Assembly: GCA_900491605.1 (NCBI GenBank) | Contig: UESW01001513.1 | Span: 124,001 to 188,000, forward strand | DNA from: Calamus simplicifolius | Taxonomy: Eukaryota; Streptophyta; Magnoliopsida; Arecales; Arecaceae | Length of the DNA: 64,000 nucleotides | Reading direction: 5' to 3' | Part shown: positions 23,473 to 34,043 of the stretch, in pieces | How the letters are laid out: each line of letters begins with the position of its first letter | Numbering within the stretch: position 1 is the first letter of the stretch | Position numbers and translations under genes: made by a program | The notes under the pieces: model-generated | What the model saw: the letters and a program-made list of their open reading frames with translations, nothing else | Told to the model about the DNA's origin: nothing | Databases searched by the model: none

Positions 23473-23757
23473 GATCCAATACCCACCTCCGCAGAACCTG
23501 ACGTGGGAGAGCCTAAGTCTACTGTAACGACACCCTAGGCAAGGAATCATGCTAAGAAATGGTCTAGAGCCTATCGAGGCTACCTGAGATCTACACATCT
23601 ACCAGATCCTAAGCTGACAAGGAGCTCTCCCAGCCGTTGATCCCCTAACGGACAAGATACGGATCCCAACAGCCTCACAACGGCCTGATTCGATCCGCTC
23701 CCGCATCCTAACAACTTCTGAACCTTCCGGAAGGCGCTCAAGATCCAGGTGACGGTC

Positions 23758-23765
23758 TATAAATA
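23758..23765 (+). promoter_or_regulatory. TATA box of Gypsy 5' LTR
   Basis: TATAAATA followed by GGACAC. It is the likely core promoter for the gag-pol transcript. Confidence 0.75.
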
Positions 23766-24073
23766 GGACACTCCCAGATTCCCTCAGGTACGCACACTCT
23801 TGTGCGCTCACACCCCCATTCTCACTCTCCTGCTCGTCGGTGCTCTCGCCTTCTAGAGCTCACGATTGGCCGCCCCCAGAGAGGCCTCTTGGAGAGATCC
23901 ACCTTCCCACTTTCTGATTGATCGCCAATTTTTTTTTCACTGACTTGAGCGTCGGAGGGTCTTCCGCGAAGGGCCACCCCCAACGCCCCTCGCGCGAGGA
24001 CTTGTGTGCAGGTCCGCGCCCCCCCTGGAGATCGACTGCGCCCGAGTCGGAGGACGGATCCCGGCGGCAACAG

Positions 24074-24093
24074 ATTGGCGCTAGAGGAAGGGC
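24074..24093 (+). other. Gypsy primer-binding site
   Basis: ATTGGCGCTAGAGGAAGGGC lies just after the LTR end. The TGG at 24076 would pair with a tRNA CCA end. The tRNA identity is not assigned. Confidence 0.75.
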
Positions 24094-24156
24094 CTCAAGT
24101 CCCATTAAACTTGAAGAAAGGAGACAAGGATCCTAACCTGGAGTAGAACCTCTCTA

Positions 24157-25359
24157 ATGGCCAATCGGCGAAGAGCAACCTCTGAAGCTCAAGATCAGGT
24201 CGCTTCCCAGAGGCCTGATCCGACGAGCGGTGTAGCGCCGCAACCGCCACCAGTCGAAACCCCGTCACCACCTGTCATCCCAGTGACCCAGGACCAGTTT
24301 GCCTTGCTGGTCCAACAAGTTCAGACTCTGACCCACCTGGTCCAGGAGCGCCTTATGGCTCCTCCTGCTCCACACTTTCACAAGGAAGCGGCAGTTCCTT
24401 CTTCACCGGCGACTTCCTCCTCTAGTCCGCGCAAATCTGCGGACCCTCCACATCGACCTAGAGGGGACAAGCCAGCCCCACGAGGCAGCCATGACAGAGA
24501 TCCTCCCAGATCTCGACGAGCCCGATCTCTCTCTCCGGTGATCTCCCACCATGATTCGACGCCGTCTCTGCGATCTCCTCGCCCAGCTCCTCCTCTAGCT
24601 GGCGAAGAGGAGATCCATCGTCAGATCCAGGAAATGCGTCAGGAGCTGGACGCCGCCAAGCAGGCCCATCCGCCCCAGCCCAAGGCGGAGCAGGACATCC
24701 CTTTCTCTAAGGGGATTATGGAGGAAGTGATTCCCTCCCATGTCAAGTTACCAGCCGTCGAACCTTACCACGGCTCTTCAGACCCGGATGACCATCTTAG
24801 CAGCTTCCAGTCAATAATGATGTTCCACGGAGCATCTGATGCGGTCCTCTGCCGCGCCTTCCCCTCCACCCTCAGAGGATCCGCTCGAACTTGGTTCAAC
24901 TCTTTGAAGCCAAGTTCTATTGATTCATTTGACGAACTGAGCCACCTTTTTATTGGTCAGTTCGTCAGTAGCCGCCGCCACCGACGAAGATCTGACTCCC
25001 TCTCTGAAGTTAAGCAGAGAGAGGGGGAGTCCCTGAGAAATTATCTCGGCCGCTTCAATAAGGCCATGTTGGAGGTGGACCATCTTAATCATGAGGTGGC
25101 CATGTCTGCCCTAGCGGGGGGAGTCTCGAAGGAGAGCGACTTCTATCTGGCTATGGAAGTCAGTTATCCCCCCTGCCTCTCGGAGATGATGGCTCTGGCG
25201 GACAAGTATGCCAGGGTCAAGGAATCGCGGAGAGTTGCCCGCACTGAGCAGGCAAAGAAGAGGGAGCCCAAAGTTCCCGATAGGCACCGTCCCGCCCGGC
25301 GACCAAGTCCGCCTCGCCGCCAGAAAGTCCCTCCGCTGCCGCCAAGGAATCGCTCCTGA
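24157..25359 (+). CDS. Gypsy (Tat-lineage) gag
   Basis: This 400-codon frame starts at ATG 24157, 85 bp after the LTR. The N-terminal third is Pro/Ser/Arg-rich and low complexity. The retrotransposon gag domain spans about residues 195-330 (KLPAVEPYHGSSDPDDHL, ARTWFNSLKPSSIDSFDEL, REGESLRNYLGRFNKAMLEV). The C-terminus is Arg/Lys-rich and stops at 25359. Beyond that, a zinc-knuckle-like remnant is recognisable in other frames at about 25480-25560, so the natural Gag was longer and has been cut by frameshifts. The role is assembly of the virus-like particle in the cytoplasm. Confidence 0.88.
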   Translation: MANRRRATSEAQDQVASQRPDPTSGVAPQPPPVETPSPPVIPVTQDQFALLVQQVQTLTHLVQERLMAPPAPHFHKEAAVPSSPATSSSSPRKSADPPHRPRGDKPAPRGSHDRDPPRSRRARSLSPVISHHDSTPSLRSPRPAPPLAGEEEIHRQIQEMRQELDAAKQAHPPQPKAEQDIPFSKGIMEEVIPSHVKLPAVEPYHGSSDPDDHLSSFQSIMMFHGASDAVLCRAFPSTLRGSARTWFNSLKPSSIDSFDELSHLFIGQFVSSRRHRRRSDSLSEVKQREGESLRNYLGRFNKAMLEVDHLNHEVAMSALAGGVSKESDFYLAMEVSYPPCLSEMMALADKYARVKESRRVARTEQAKKREPKVPDRHRPARRPSPPRRQKVPPLPPRNRS

Positions 25360-25838
25360 AGCCCTCCCAGGCGATTCGACCACTACACTCCGTTGACCGT
25401 GCCCCGGGCGCAAATCCTCATGGAGATAGAGCGCCAGCTCCCCCGACCAATACCTCTCCGAGGGAACCCGACCCGAAGAGATCCTACCAAGTATTGCCGC
25501 TATCATAGGAGCACGGTCACGACACTGAAGAATGTTGGCAGTGAAAAATGAAATTGAAAGGCTGATCCAACGGGGCGACTGAACCAGTTCAGGAGGGCGC
25601 CCGAGCCACAACAACAAAGAGGTGACCGCCAGCCCGAGCTTCAACAACCTCCTCCCCCACCGAATCCGCCTGTTATCGGCCACATTAATATGATTGAAGA
25701 GGCCGGCGGATCAAGCCCCAGGGGCGACAGCAAAGGATCGGCACCAAAAAAGGCACAACGGGCGAGCTCTCCTTCTCCGATGATGATCTCCTAGGGATAC
25801 AGCTCCCCCATGATGACGCACTAGTTGTATCCCTTAAC
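25360..25838 (+). pseudogene. Gag end / gag-pol junction with frameshifts
   Basis: Coding traces continue in changing frames (CRYHR-like knuckle near 25495, a Pro/Gln-rich linker near 25600) up to the protease frame. At least two indels lie here. Confidence 0.6.
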
Positions 25839-27663
25839 TTGAATAACTATGATGTAAGCCGAATCCTAGTTGATAGTGGAAGTTCGGTAAATGTTTTATA
25901 CCTCGGTGTGTTTGCCAGGATGAAATTACTCATGGAAAACCTGCGAGCCGTGGATTCCACCCTGATGGGATTCACTGGCGACGTTATCGTCCCAGAAGGA
26001 GTCGTCACCCTAACAGTCAGTGCGGGAACCTGGCCCCTTGTAGCCATTGTCCAGACGGATTTTTTAGTAGCCGACCTCAGATCCCCCTACAATGCAATAT
26101 TCGGTAGGCCCGGACTAATGTCCCTCAAGGCAGTCGTCTCCATCCCGCATCTATCCATGAAGTTTCCCACCGAGCGGGGAGTTGGAGTTGTTCGGGGAAG
26201 TCAGGCCATGGCTCGGCAATGCTTTGTTACCAGCCTTCAATCTAGAATGCCAGAAGTTGATGGACTAGATGCTCGCGAGGACTTCGCCGAACAAGGAGGA
26301 GAGCCGGCAGAAGAATTGGAGGAGGTGCCGCTGGATGAGGCTCGTCCCGACCGAACTATAAAGATTGGGTCGCTGCTCAAAGGAGAGTCTCGGCACAAAT
26401 TGATCAAGTTTCTCTGGAGCAACGCTGATATCTTCGCCTGGTCCACCTCCGACATGCCCGGGATCAGCCCCGAGGTTCTCGTCCACCGTCTCAACGTGGA
26501 CGAGATGCATCGGCCCGTCAAGCAGAAAAAGAGGAGCTTCGCCCCGGAACGACAAAAGGCCATTGAAGAAGTAGACAAACTCATCAAGGCTAATTTCATC
26601 CGGGAGGTAAATTACCCGAGCTGGCTATCAAATATCGTTATGGTAAAGAAGTCGAATGGCAAATGGAGAATCTGTATCGACTTCACCGACCTCAACAAAG
26701 CCTGCCCGAAGGACAGCTTCCCCCTTCCTCGGATTGACCAGCTTGTGGACACCACCTCGGGTTACCAGATGCTGTCATTCATGGATGCCTATTCAGGCTA
26801 CAATCAGATCCGAATGGCCCCTGAGGATGAAGAGAAACCGCCTTCATAACCGACCGAGGTACTTACTGTTACCGCGTTATGCCTTTTGGTCTTAAAAATG
26901 CAGGTGCGACCTACCAAAGGCTGGTCAATAAAGTATTCAAGGAGCAAATCGGCCAGAATATGGAGGTATACATGGACGACATGCTGCTCAAAAGCAAGGA
27001 GGCATCGCAGCATGTGGAAGACCTCACAGAGAGCTTTGCTACGCTGCGCAAGTACGGGATGAGACTCAACCCGACCAAGTGCGCCTTCGGCGCTAACTCC
27101 GGGAAGTTTCTCGGCTTCATGGTCTCCCAGCGAGGTATCGAAGCCAACCCCCAGAAGATTCAAGCTCTCCAACAAATGGCGCCCCCGGCATCTGTCAAGG
27201 AGGTCCAGCGCCTAACCGGGAGGATAGCGGCCCTCAACCGCTTTGTGGCGCGGTCGGCCGAGAGATGCCTCCCCTTCTTCAAAACTCTCCGATCAGCCAA
27301 AAACTTCCAGTGGACCCCCGAATGCCAAAGGTCATTTCAAGACCTCAAGAAGTACCTTGGCTCGCCCCCGCTCCTCAGTAGTCCGTCCCCAGGGGAGACC
27401 TTATTCTTGTACCTGGCTGTTTCGGAGGGTGCGGTTTGCTCGGTGCTGATCAAAGAAGAAGGCAAAGTCCAAAAGCCATCTACTATGTTAGCAGGCTACT
27501 CCGTGATGCAGAGACAAGGTACAGCAGAATTAAAAAGATGGTGTTGGCCTTAATCACCTCAGTTAGGAAGCTGCGGCCGTACTTCCAAGCGCATTCCGTG
27601 ATGGTCCTGACCGACCAACCCATCAAGGGGGTGATCCACTGTCCCGAGACATCGGGAGAATGA
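25839..27663 (+). pseudogene. Gypsy protease and reverse transcriptase (first RNase H region), frameshifted
   Basis: The frame 25839-26849 has an aspartic protease with VDSGSSVNVLY near 25870 and the AIFGRPGL block near 26098, then reverse-transcriptase fingers (WLSNIVMVKKSNGKWRICID and LNKACPKDSFPLPRID). A frameshift near 26840 moves coding to 26879-27553, which carries MPFGLKNAGATYQRLVN and the catalytic YMDDMLLKS (usual form YVDD). It continues into the thumb and connection (GIEANPQKIQAL). Another shift near 27475 moves coding to the 27436-27663 frame (AIYYVSRLLRDAETRYS, an RNase H-like end). The domains are complete in content but broken in frame, so no active polyprotein is expected. Confidence 0.9.
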
Positions 27664-29500
27664 CCAAGTGGGCCGTCAATCTAAGTGAGCATGACATACA
27701 TTTTCAGCCTCATCCAGCCATCAAAGCCCAGGTGCTTGCCGACTTCCTCCTTGAGTGTACCATCCTAGAGGACGGCTCTACCCCAGACTCCTCCGAAGAA
27801 CCGAAAGCTGGGGCCCGGTGGCTCCTCCATGTCGACGGATCATCTAATGCCCATCGCTCCGGTGCGGGCCTGGTTCTTACCAGTCCGGAGGGGATAACCT
27901 TCGAGTATGGCATCCGATTCTCCTTCCTGGCCACCAACAACGAAGCCGAGTATGAAGCCCTGTTAGCCGGCCTCCGCATCGCCCGCAATTTAAAAGTGGA
28001 GAAGCTCAGTGCCTTCACCGACTCTCAGCTGGTGGCCGGTCATGTGCAAGGAGATTTTGAAGCCCGGGAGCCGAACATGATTCGATATCTCCAGGAGGTG
28101 CGGAGTCTCCTTCCCCATTTTATTGAATTTGAAATCATTCGGATTCCCAGATCCGAGAATGCCCGTGCCGATCTACTTTCTCGATTGGCGACCACGGAGT
28201 CGATGGATGCCGAACAAAAGTTCCACTTGGAGACTCTGGAAAGACCCAGCATCACGGAGACCGACCAGATAATGCAAGTTGAGGCCGAATCATCATGGTT
28301 CGACCCCATCCTCAAATATCTCAAAGAAGGGTCGCTGCCGTCCGACCGAAGGGAGGCTAGAAAACTGAAGCTACAGGCCACTCACTACGTGTTGATCGAC
28401 AACCAGCTTTACAAACGATCTTTTTCTATGCCGCTGCTCAGGTGCCTTCGCCCGTCCGAAGCAGATTATGCTCTGCACGAGGTGCATGAAGAGATTTGCG
28501 GCAACCATCTGGGAAGCCGATCCCTATGCCACAAGGTACTGCGGCAAGGCTATTATTGGCCGACCATGCAGAAGGATGCGGACGACCTCGTCCGAGCCTG
28601 CGACCCATGCCATAGACATTCAAGCATCCAAAGGCTCCCCTCCGCCGAATTAGTTTCCATATCATCCGCCTGGCCTTTCGCCAAATGGGGGATGGACATC
28701 CTCGGCCCATTCCCGCTTGCCACAGGACAGCAAAATTTTATTTGTCGCCATCGACTACTTCACCAAATGGGTCGAAGCGGAAGCGGTTGCACAAATTACC
28801 GAGGCACGGCCAGAGACTTTGTGTGGAGATCCATCATCTGCCGATTCGGCCTCCCGCATACCATAATCACCGACAACGGTAAGCAGTTTGACAATTCTAA
28901 GTTTCGCCAGTTCTGTGAGGAGCATGGAATCCGCCACCACCTCACTTCGGTCGGGCACCCACAAGCCAATGGAGCGGCCGAAGTGACCAATAGGACCCTC
29001 CTTCAGGGAATCAAAGCTCGCCTCTCCAGAGCCCAAGGCAGGTGGGCGAGGAGCTGCACCATGTCTTATGGGCCTACCGCACCACCCCGAGAATCCCGAC
29101 AGGTGAAACCCCATTCCGAATGGCTTTCGGTACAGAGGCCGTCATCCCTGTGGAAATAGGCCTCCCATCATTGCGGGTGGAAAGCTACTCAGAAGAAGCC
29201 AGCAACGAGCAACTCCGCACCAACCTCGACCTGGTAGAGGAGATCAGAGAGAAGGCCCGATTAGAATGGCCGCTTATCAGCAAAGAGTAGCCCGTTATCA
29301 CGCCTCCAGAGTCAAAGGGAAAGCCTTCCTGCCCGCGACCTTGTCCTCCGAAAGGCCTCTGTTTCCAAACCGCTGGAACAAGGAAAGCTGGCGCCGAACT
29401 GGGAGGGCCCGTACCAAGTGGCGGAGATCATCGGACCGGGAACCTACAAGCTACAGGATTTGGATGGGAAATCCATTCCCCGGACGTGGAATTCGGACAA
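27660..29500 (+). pseudogene. Gypsy RNase H (archaeal-type, Tat mark) and integrase
   Basis: The main frame is 27660-29159 (499 codons). It first has an RNase H with HVDGSSNAHRSGAG, TNNEAEYEALLAGL, FTDSQLVAGHV and NARADLLSRL. This second RNase H domain is characteristic of Tat elements. Integrase follows, with an HHCC zinc-binding region (CNHLGSRSL...CDPCHRHS; leading residues near 28470-28620) and the catalytic core GMDILGPF, ITDNGKQFD and QANGAAEVTNRT (D, D, E). Two compensating shifts disturb residues around 28735-28830. Near 29045 the frame moves to 29042-29290, and then to one ending near 29530 (GPGTYKLQDLDG, an integrase C-terminal segment). It is non-functional as it stands. Confidence 0.9.
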
Positions 29501-29680
29501 TCTCCGAAAATATATCAATAGGGTACGTCCTCTCCGAGTTTATTTCATATGCCTCATTATATCTTCCTGTCAGCACATTTTTCAATGCAAATCATTATGC
29601 ACTACATTGCCAAAAGTTGCAAAAAGAAATAGATGCTGCTTACCCATCCTCGGCACGACCGAGCTACTTGTCTGGACAGG

Positions 29681-30660
29681 AATTCTCCGAACCTTGGCAG
29701 GGCCAAGTAAAACATTCTCCGAACCTCGGCTGGGCCGAGCAACAAATTCTCCGAACCTTGGCAGGGCCAAGTAAAACATTCTCCGAACCTCGGCTGGGCC
29801 GAGCAACAAATTCTCGAACCTTGGCAGGGCCAAGTAAAATTCTCCGAACCTCGGCTGGGCCGAGCAACAAATTCCGAACCTTGGCAGGGCCAAGTAAAAT
29901 TCTCCGAACCTCGGCTGGGCCGAGCAACAAATTCTCCGAACCTTGGCAGGGCCAAGTAAAACATTCTCCGAACCTCGGCTGGGCCGAGCAACAAATTCTC
30001 CGAACCTTGGCAGGGCCAAGTAAAACATTCTCCGAACCTCGGCTGGGCCGAGCAACAAATTCTCCGAACCTTGGCAGGGCCAAGTAAAATATTCTCCGAA
30101 CCTCGGCTGGGCCGAGCAACAAATTCTCCGAACCTTGGCAGGGCCAAGTAAAACATTCTCCGAACCTCGGCTGGGCCGAGCAACAAATTCTCCGAACCTT
30201 GGCAGGGCCAAGTAAAATTCTCCGAACCTCGGCTGGGCCGAGCAACAAATTCTCCCTTGGCAGGGCCAAGTAAAACATTCTCCGAACCTCGGCTGGGCCG
30301 AGCAACAAATTCTCCGAACCTTGGCAGGGCCAAGTAAAACATTCTCCGAACCTCGGCTGGGCCGAGCAACAAATTCTCCGAACCTTGGCAGGGCCAAGTA
30401 AAACATTCTCCGAACCTCGGCTGGGCTGAGCGAACCTTGGCAGGGCCAAGTAAAATATTCTCCGAACCTCAGCAAGAACCTTGGCAGGGCCAAGTAAAAC
30501 ATTCTCCGAACCTCGGCTGGGCCGAGCAACAAATTCTTTGAACCTTGGCAGGGCCAAGTAAAACATTCTCCGAACCTCGGCTGGGCCGAGCAACAAATTC
30601 TCCGAACTTGGCAGGGCCAAGTAAGATGTTCTCCGAACCTCAGCAAGGCTGAGTAAAAAT
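29681..30660 (+). repeat. 64-bp (2 x 32-bp) hairpin tandem array A, downstream of pol
   Basis: About 15 copies of a dimer are present. One 32-bp half has TTCTCCGAAC + CTTGGC-agg-GCCAAG + TAAAACA; the other has TTCTCCGAAC + CTCGGC-tgg-GCCGAG + CAACAAA. Each half is a 6-bp stem with a 3-base loop. The last unit (about 30636-30652) shows a third stem, CTCAGC-aag-GCTGAG. A few units have lost 3-12 bp. All long open frames on minus across this array are artefacts of the repeat. Confidence 0.95.
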
Positions 30661-31031
30661 TCTTCAAGTTAAGACACCAGCTGAAAGCCGAAGTGCGTAG
30701 GCCCGATTAAGGCCGAAGGACTTCCAAATAGTCCCGAAACTTCGTCCGGTTTAAAAACAAGCACGCTGAGCATAAACCGTCGATGCGCACAAAGAAGGCG
30801 CCTCCGGCGAACCCCCTTTAAGGGCCCATTAAGCCCCGCGTAATGGCCAAAAGCCCCGAGCAGAGCCAAGGAATTCCCCTCTGCTACTAAAATCCTTAGA
30901 CAGTGTGATCAAGGCTAAAACTCTTGAAAAAGAAGAGGGTTACCCAAAACAAATCCAATTTTCATTCATCAGAAAAAAGGATTACAAAAAGACAGAAAAA
31001 AAAACAGAAAGCAAAGTGACAGAGGCCCTAA
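30661..31031. other. Spacer between array A and the small antisense ORF
   Basis: GC-mixed sequence with no clear gene; on minus it would be the 3' region of the ORF at 31032-31331. Confidence 0.45.
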
Positions 31032-31331
31032 TCAAAGTTCGGAGTCGCTCCCCGAAGCCAACAGGTCCTCCAAACGCTCCGTGAGGTCGGCCACCTGCTG
31101 ACGAAGCGAAGCAATCTCCTCCCTTTGCCGGTCTACCACCCGGCGCAGGGCCTCCGCCTCCTTGGTCGACACGTCCATGTACTCCTCGACGACCCTTACG
31201 AGCTGCTGATTGCTCGCAAGGGTCGACGCCAGACCCAGCCGTCGACAGTGATGGTGGGGCGCCCCCTCTCCGAATAAGCAAACCGTTGAGAGATGCACGC
31301 AATTCTCCGAGGATCGCCCTTGAGAGGCCAT
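31032..31331 (-). CDS. Small antisense ORF with coiled-coil C-terminus (Gypsy aORF)
   Basis: This 99-codon frame opposes gag-pol. The start ATG at 31331 lies 56 bp below a minus-strand TATAAATA (31387-31394), so it could be transcribed from its own promoter. The N-terminal half has no recognised domain. Residues about 43-90 are charged and heptad-like (EEYMDVSTKEAEALRRV, REEIASLRQQVADLTERLEDLL), predicting a coiled coil, and the tail is acidic (SDSEL). It sits between the two copies of the hairpin array. Extra antisense ORFs are known in Tat elements, but I cannot name this one. Confidence 0.55.
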   Translation of the reverse strand: MASQGRSSENCVHLSTVCLFGEGAPHHHCRRLGLASTLASNQQLVRVVEEYMDVSTKEAEALRRVVDRQREEIASLRQQVADLTERLEDLLASGSDSEL

Positions 31332-31386
31332 GGTCTGAATATTTCAAACCTGAACCGAGGGATGACTAAGACCACACCCTCGGTCA

Positions 31387-31394
31387 TATTTATA
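31387..31394 (-). promoter_or_regulatory. Antisense TATA box upstream of the small ORF
   Basis: Minus-strand TATAAATA followed by TGACCG; its spacing fits transcription starting about 25-30 bp before the ATG at 31331. Confidence 0.5.
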
Positions 31395-31799
31395 CTTGTC
31401 AGGCAGGTATCTCAATCGGTCACGCCGTAGCTACCGACCTATGAGAACTTGCCACGTGTCGTCACTTTAATGACTGCAGAATCCGAGGTACCGCCCCATC
31501 CCGAGTGAGATCGGTAAGTGCTGACTGACTGATCGGGAATCTCCCGAACAGAATACTTTCCGATCTGCCGCCCCCCGTAATAAATGCTCCCAGCACTTCC
31601 CTAAGCTCCTTTTTCGGGAAGCGCAGAGGAAGAAATCCGGCGTCTGGCCAATGACTTGTCCCCTCGGGAAGGGTAACGTCATAAATAAAGGAGCGTGACA
31701 ACATACCGCTCGTTCCGCCCAGGTGCCCCCTCACAAAGCGTCATAGAGACCTTACACTACGGCTCATAGTGACAGCTAAGTCATTTCTCCGAGCCAATT
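31395..31799. other. Spacer upstream of the small antisense ORF
   Basis: Between the antisense TATA box and array B. It has mixed base composition, with no recognised element; it is presumably the aORF promoter region. Confidence 0.4.
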
Positions 31800-32232
31800 T
31801 CGAACCTTGGCAGGGCCAAGTAAAATATTCTCCGAACCTCGGCTGGGCCGAGCTACAAATTCTCCGAACCTTGGCCCAAGTAAAATATTCTCCGAACCTC
31901 GGCTGGGCCGAGCTACAAATTCTCCGAACCTTGGCAGGGCCAAGTAAAATATTCTCCGAACCTCGGCTGGGCCGAGCTACAAATTCTCCGAACCTTGGCA
32001 GGGCCAAGTAAAATATTCTCCGAACCTCCGAGCTGAACCTTGGCGGGGCCAAGTAGAACCTCGGCTGGGCCGAGCTACAAATTCTCTGAACCTTGGCGGG
32101 GCCAAGTAAAATATTCTCCGAACCTCGGCTGGGCCGAGCTACAAATTCTCCGAACCTTGGCAGGGCCAAGTAAAAATTCTCCGAACCCCTAGGCCGAGCT
32201 ACAAGTTCTCCGAGCCTTGGCGAACCCAAGCG
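31800..32232 (+). repeat. Hairpin tandem array B (same family as array A)
   Basis: About seven dimers are present, with the same CTTGGC/GCCAAG and CTCGGC/GCCGAG stems as array A. The joining sequences are slightly different (GAGCTACAAATT, TAAAATATT). One copy at about 31871 has lost the hairpin loop, leaving CTTGGCCCAAG. The last copy keeps CTTGG/CCAAG with a different loop. Confidence 0.93.
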
Positions 32233-33800
32233 CAAACGCCAAACTTCGGACCGAAGTAAGGAGCGTATTTCCCCGAATGATCCCTAAACTGTCGCTTGTG
32301 AACCTCGACTAGTTCGGATAGCGCGGAATCTTCGCCTAAGAACGAGCGAGGCACCCATGCCCAACAGCAACAATAAACTTGGCACAGAGAAATAGAGATT
32401 GAGAAACAGAATGAAACTCTCTTTATTGCATTGCCAAGATCGGTTACAAATGCCTGAAAGGCTTTACAAGAGCATTGAAATGCATAAAATAAAGACAAAT
32501 ACAAAACTCGGGCAACTGCTCCAAAGCAGACCTGGCAACCGTGGTGCTCCGGCGTCCGATCCCGAACCAGTAAGCCGCATCCAGTCAGCTCGAGATATGG
32601 CCGGACGACATGGACCAATAGTTGCGGCCAGCTTCAGTCAATAATGATATCTCGGTGACCCAACCGAGATATCTGGATGGCCATCCCAGACCACCCAACG
32701 AGGGACCCCCGGCGAGCAGGTGGGAAGCCAGCGGACCCTGGCGTCGGAACGCTCTCCCAAATCGAGTATGCACCGCCCCCACCTCGCCATGGCTCAAGGA
32801 CAAGGTATCGGCGGGCGGCGCACTTTCACCCCCTCCCCATGTGGTGAAAGATTCCCCAGGCAGGCGAGCCCAGGAATCCAAATCAGGGGAGGAGGAGAAG
32901 TTCACACAAGCCATGGGGGCCCGCGTGCACTCCCTACCCTGCGCCTCCGGAGGGGAACCACAAAGGTCACACTGGAAGAGTATGTGTGCGCTCTCCGTGT
33001 GATCTCTGCGCCCTTATGTGCGCTCTCCATATGATCTCCGGGGCTCATCCCCTAAGGGCGAGCCATCCTTCGGCAGCTCCTTCATCGCCCCAACTATCTG
33101 GAGGCAAAGAGCTTACAAGAGAAAAGCTCAGTCCTCCCACTCGCAGCAACAGAAAAACGAGCATGATGAGAGCTCTAGTGGAAAAGAAACTTTCGGGGAT
33201 GGTTTAGCACTACCCCACTTTCCCTTTTTATAGCCAAAGATGAGCCGGGAGTAGTCACCAAGGCTATAAGCCCCGAGATTCAAACACCTGGCCATACCTC
33301 CACGTGGCCTCCCAGGATGAAAGCAGCGCCCTATTGCGCGCCGAGCCCACCGCCTGAGTTATGACGTATGCGGAGATTTCCTCTTGATCCCGAATCGCGA
33401 CCATTAATGCAGAGGATCGTCCGCTGGCATCACGGAAACTGGCAGGTCAGGGGACCGTCCCACGAAAATAATGTCCTCCAATGGTAAACGGCTGCGTGCG
33501 CCGTACGTCAAAGTGGCCCACATGGGAAAAGAGCACCTTCCGGAAGCACCGGAACAGCTTTTCTCAACTTACAGTGTCGTATCATCAATTTCGGTGAAAT
33601 AAAAACCGATTTCCCTACAGAATGGCAGAGTGCTGGCAGAATTGCAAAAAAGCACGAAAATTGATCGTCCGTTGATCACTCCCTAACAAAGTTAACCGCT
33701 CGAGAAACCTGCATGACAGAATCAAGCATCTCAAAGCAAGAATGAGCGCAAAGACTGCGCAAACTTTTCTTTCGCCCAACGGAAGATAAAGCGACCTACA
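32233..33800. other. Gypsy 3' spacer with possible antisense promoter
   Basis: No domain is recognised. On minus, TATAAAAA at 33225-33232 precedes a 109-codon frame (32585-32914), but the distance is about 300 bp and the protein looks unremarkable, so I do not call a gene. The direct echo GTGTGCGCTCTCCGTGTGATCTC / GTGCGCTCTCCATATGATCTC is at 32980-33040. Confidence 0.4.
33225..33232 (-). promoter_or_regulatory. Possible antisense TATA box
   Basis: Minus-strand GGCTATAAAAAGGGAAAG is a good TATA context but is not tied to a confident gene. Confidence 0.3.
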
Positions 33801-34043
33801 TTGCCCGTCGGCCCTAGCCGACCTATCTTGCCTGTCGGCCCTAGCCGACCTATCTTGCCTGTCGGCCCTAGCCGACCTATCTTGTCTGTCGGCCCTAGCC
33901 GACCTATCTTGCCCGTCGGCCCTAGCCGACCTATCTTGCCCGTCGGCCCTAGCCGACCTATTTTTTCTGTCGGCCCTAGCCGACCTACTTTGCCCGTCGG
34001 CCCTAGCCGACCTATTTTGCCTGTCGGCCCTAGCCGACCTATT
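33801..34043 (+). repeat. 27-bp hairpin tandem array C
   Basis: There are nine head-to-tail copies of TTGCCCGTCGGCCCTAGCCG + ACCTATC. Each contains the stem GTCGGC-ccta-GCCGAC (6 bp, 4-base loop). Variation falls almost only in the spacer (TTGCCC/TTGCCT/TTGTCT/TTTTCT), while the stem is constant. A decayed tenth copy follows. The 9-residue repeat frames are artefacts. Confidence 0.95.

Larger units (their letters stand above)
22980..24072 (+). repeat. Gypsy 5' LTR
   Basis: Pairs with 37760-38815; the two differ by scattered substitutions and small indels. A palindrome-rich array occupies 23036-23472 and a TATA box 23758-23765. Near the end is the U5 phrase CTGACTTGAGCGTCGGAGGG, shared in form with other LTRs in this window. 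Confidence 0.95.

Noticed and set aside
22911..23598. Minus-strand Gly/Arg/Glu/Ala/Ser repeat proteins in the Gypsy LTR
   Set aside because: Repeat artefact of the AGCTCG palindrome array; the same is seen in the other LTR.
29582..30667. Long minus-strand open frames (up to 361 codons) across array A
   Set aside because: All three minus frames are open because of the repeat unit; the products are the same short peptide repeated, with no domain.
32585..32914. 109-codon minus-strand frame in the Gypsy 3' spacer
   Set aside because: A TATA box exists upstream but is distant and the protein has no recognisable feature; overlapping plus frames are equally long.
33801..34043. CRISPR-like appearance of the 27-bp array (short repeats with hairpins)
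   Set aside because: Units are head-to-tail with about 7-bp variable links, not unique spacers of 30 bp or more; the genome is eukaryotic and the array lies inside a retrotransposon.
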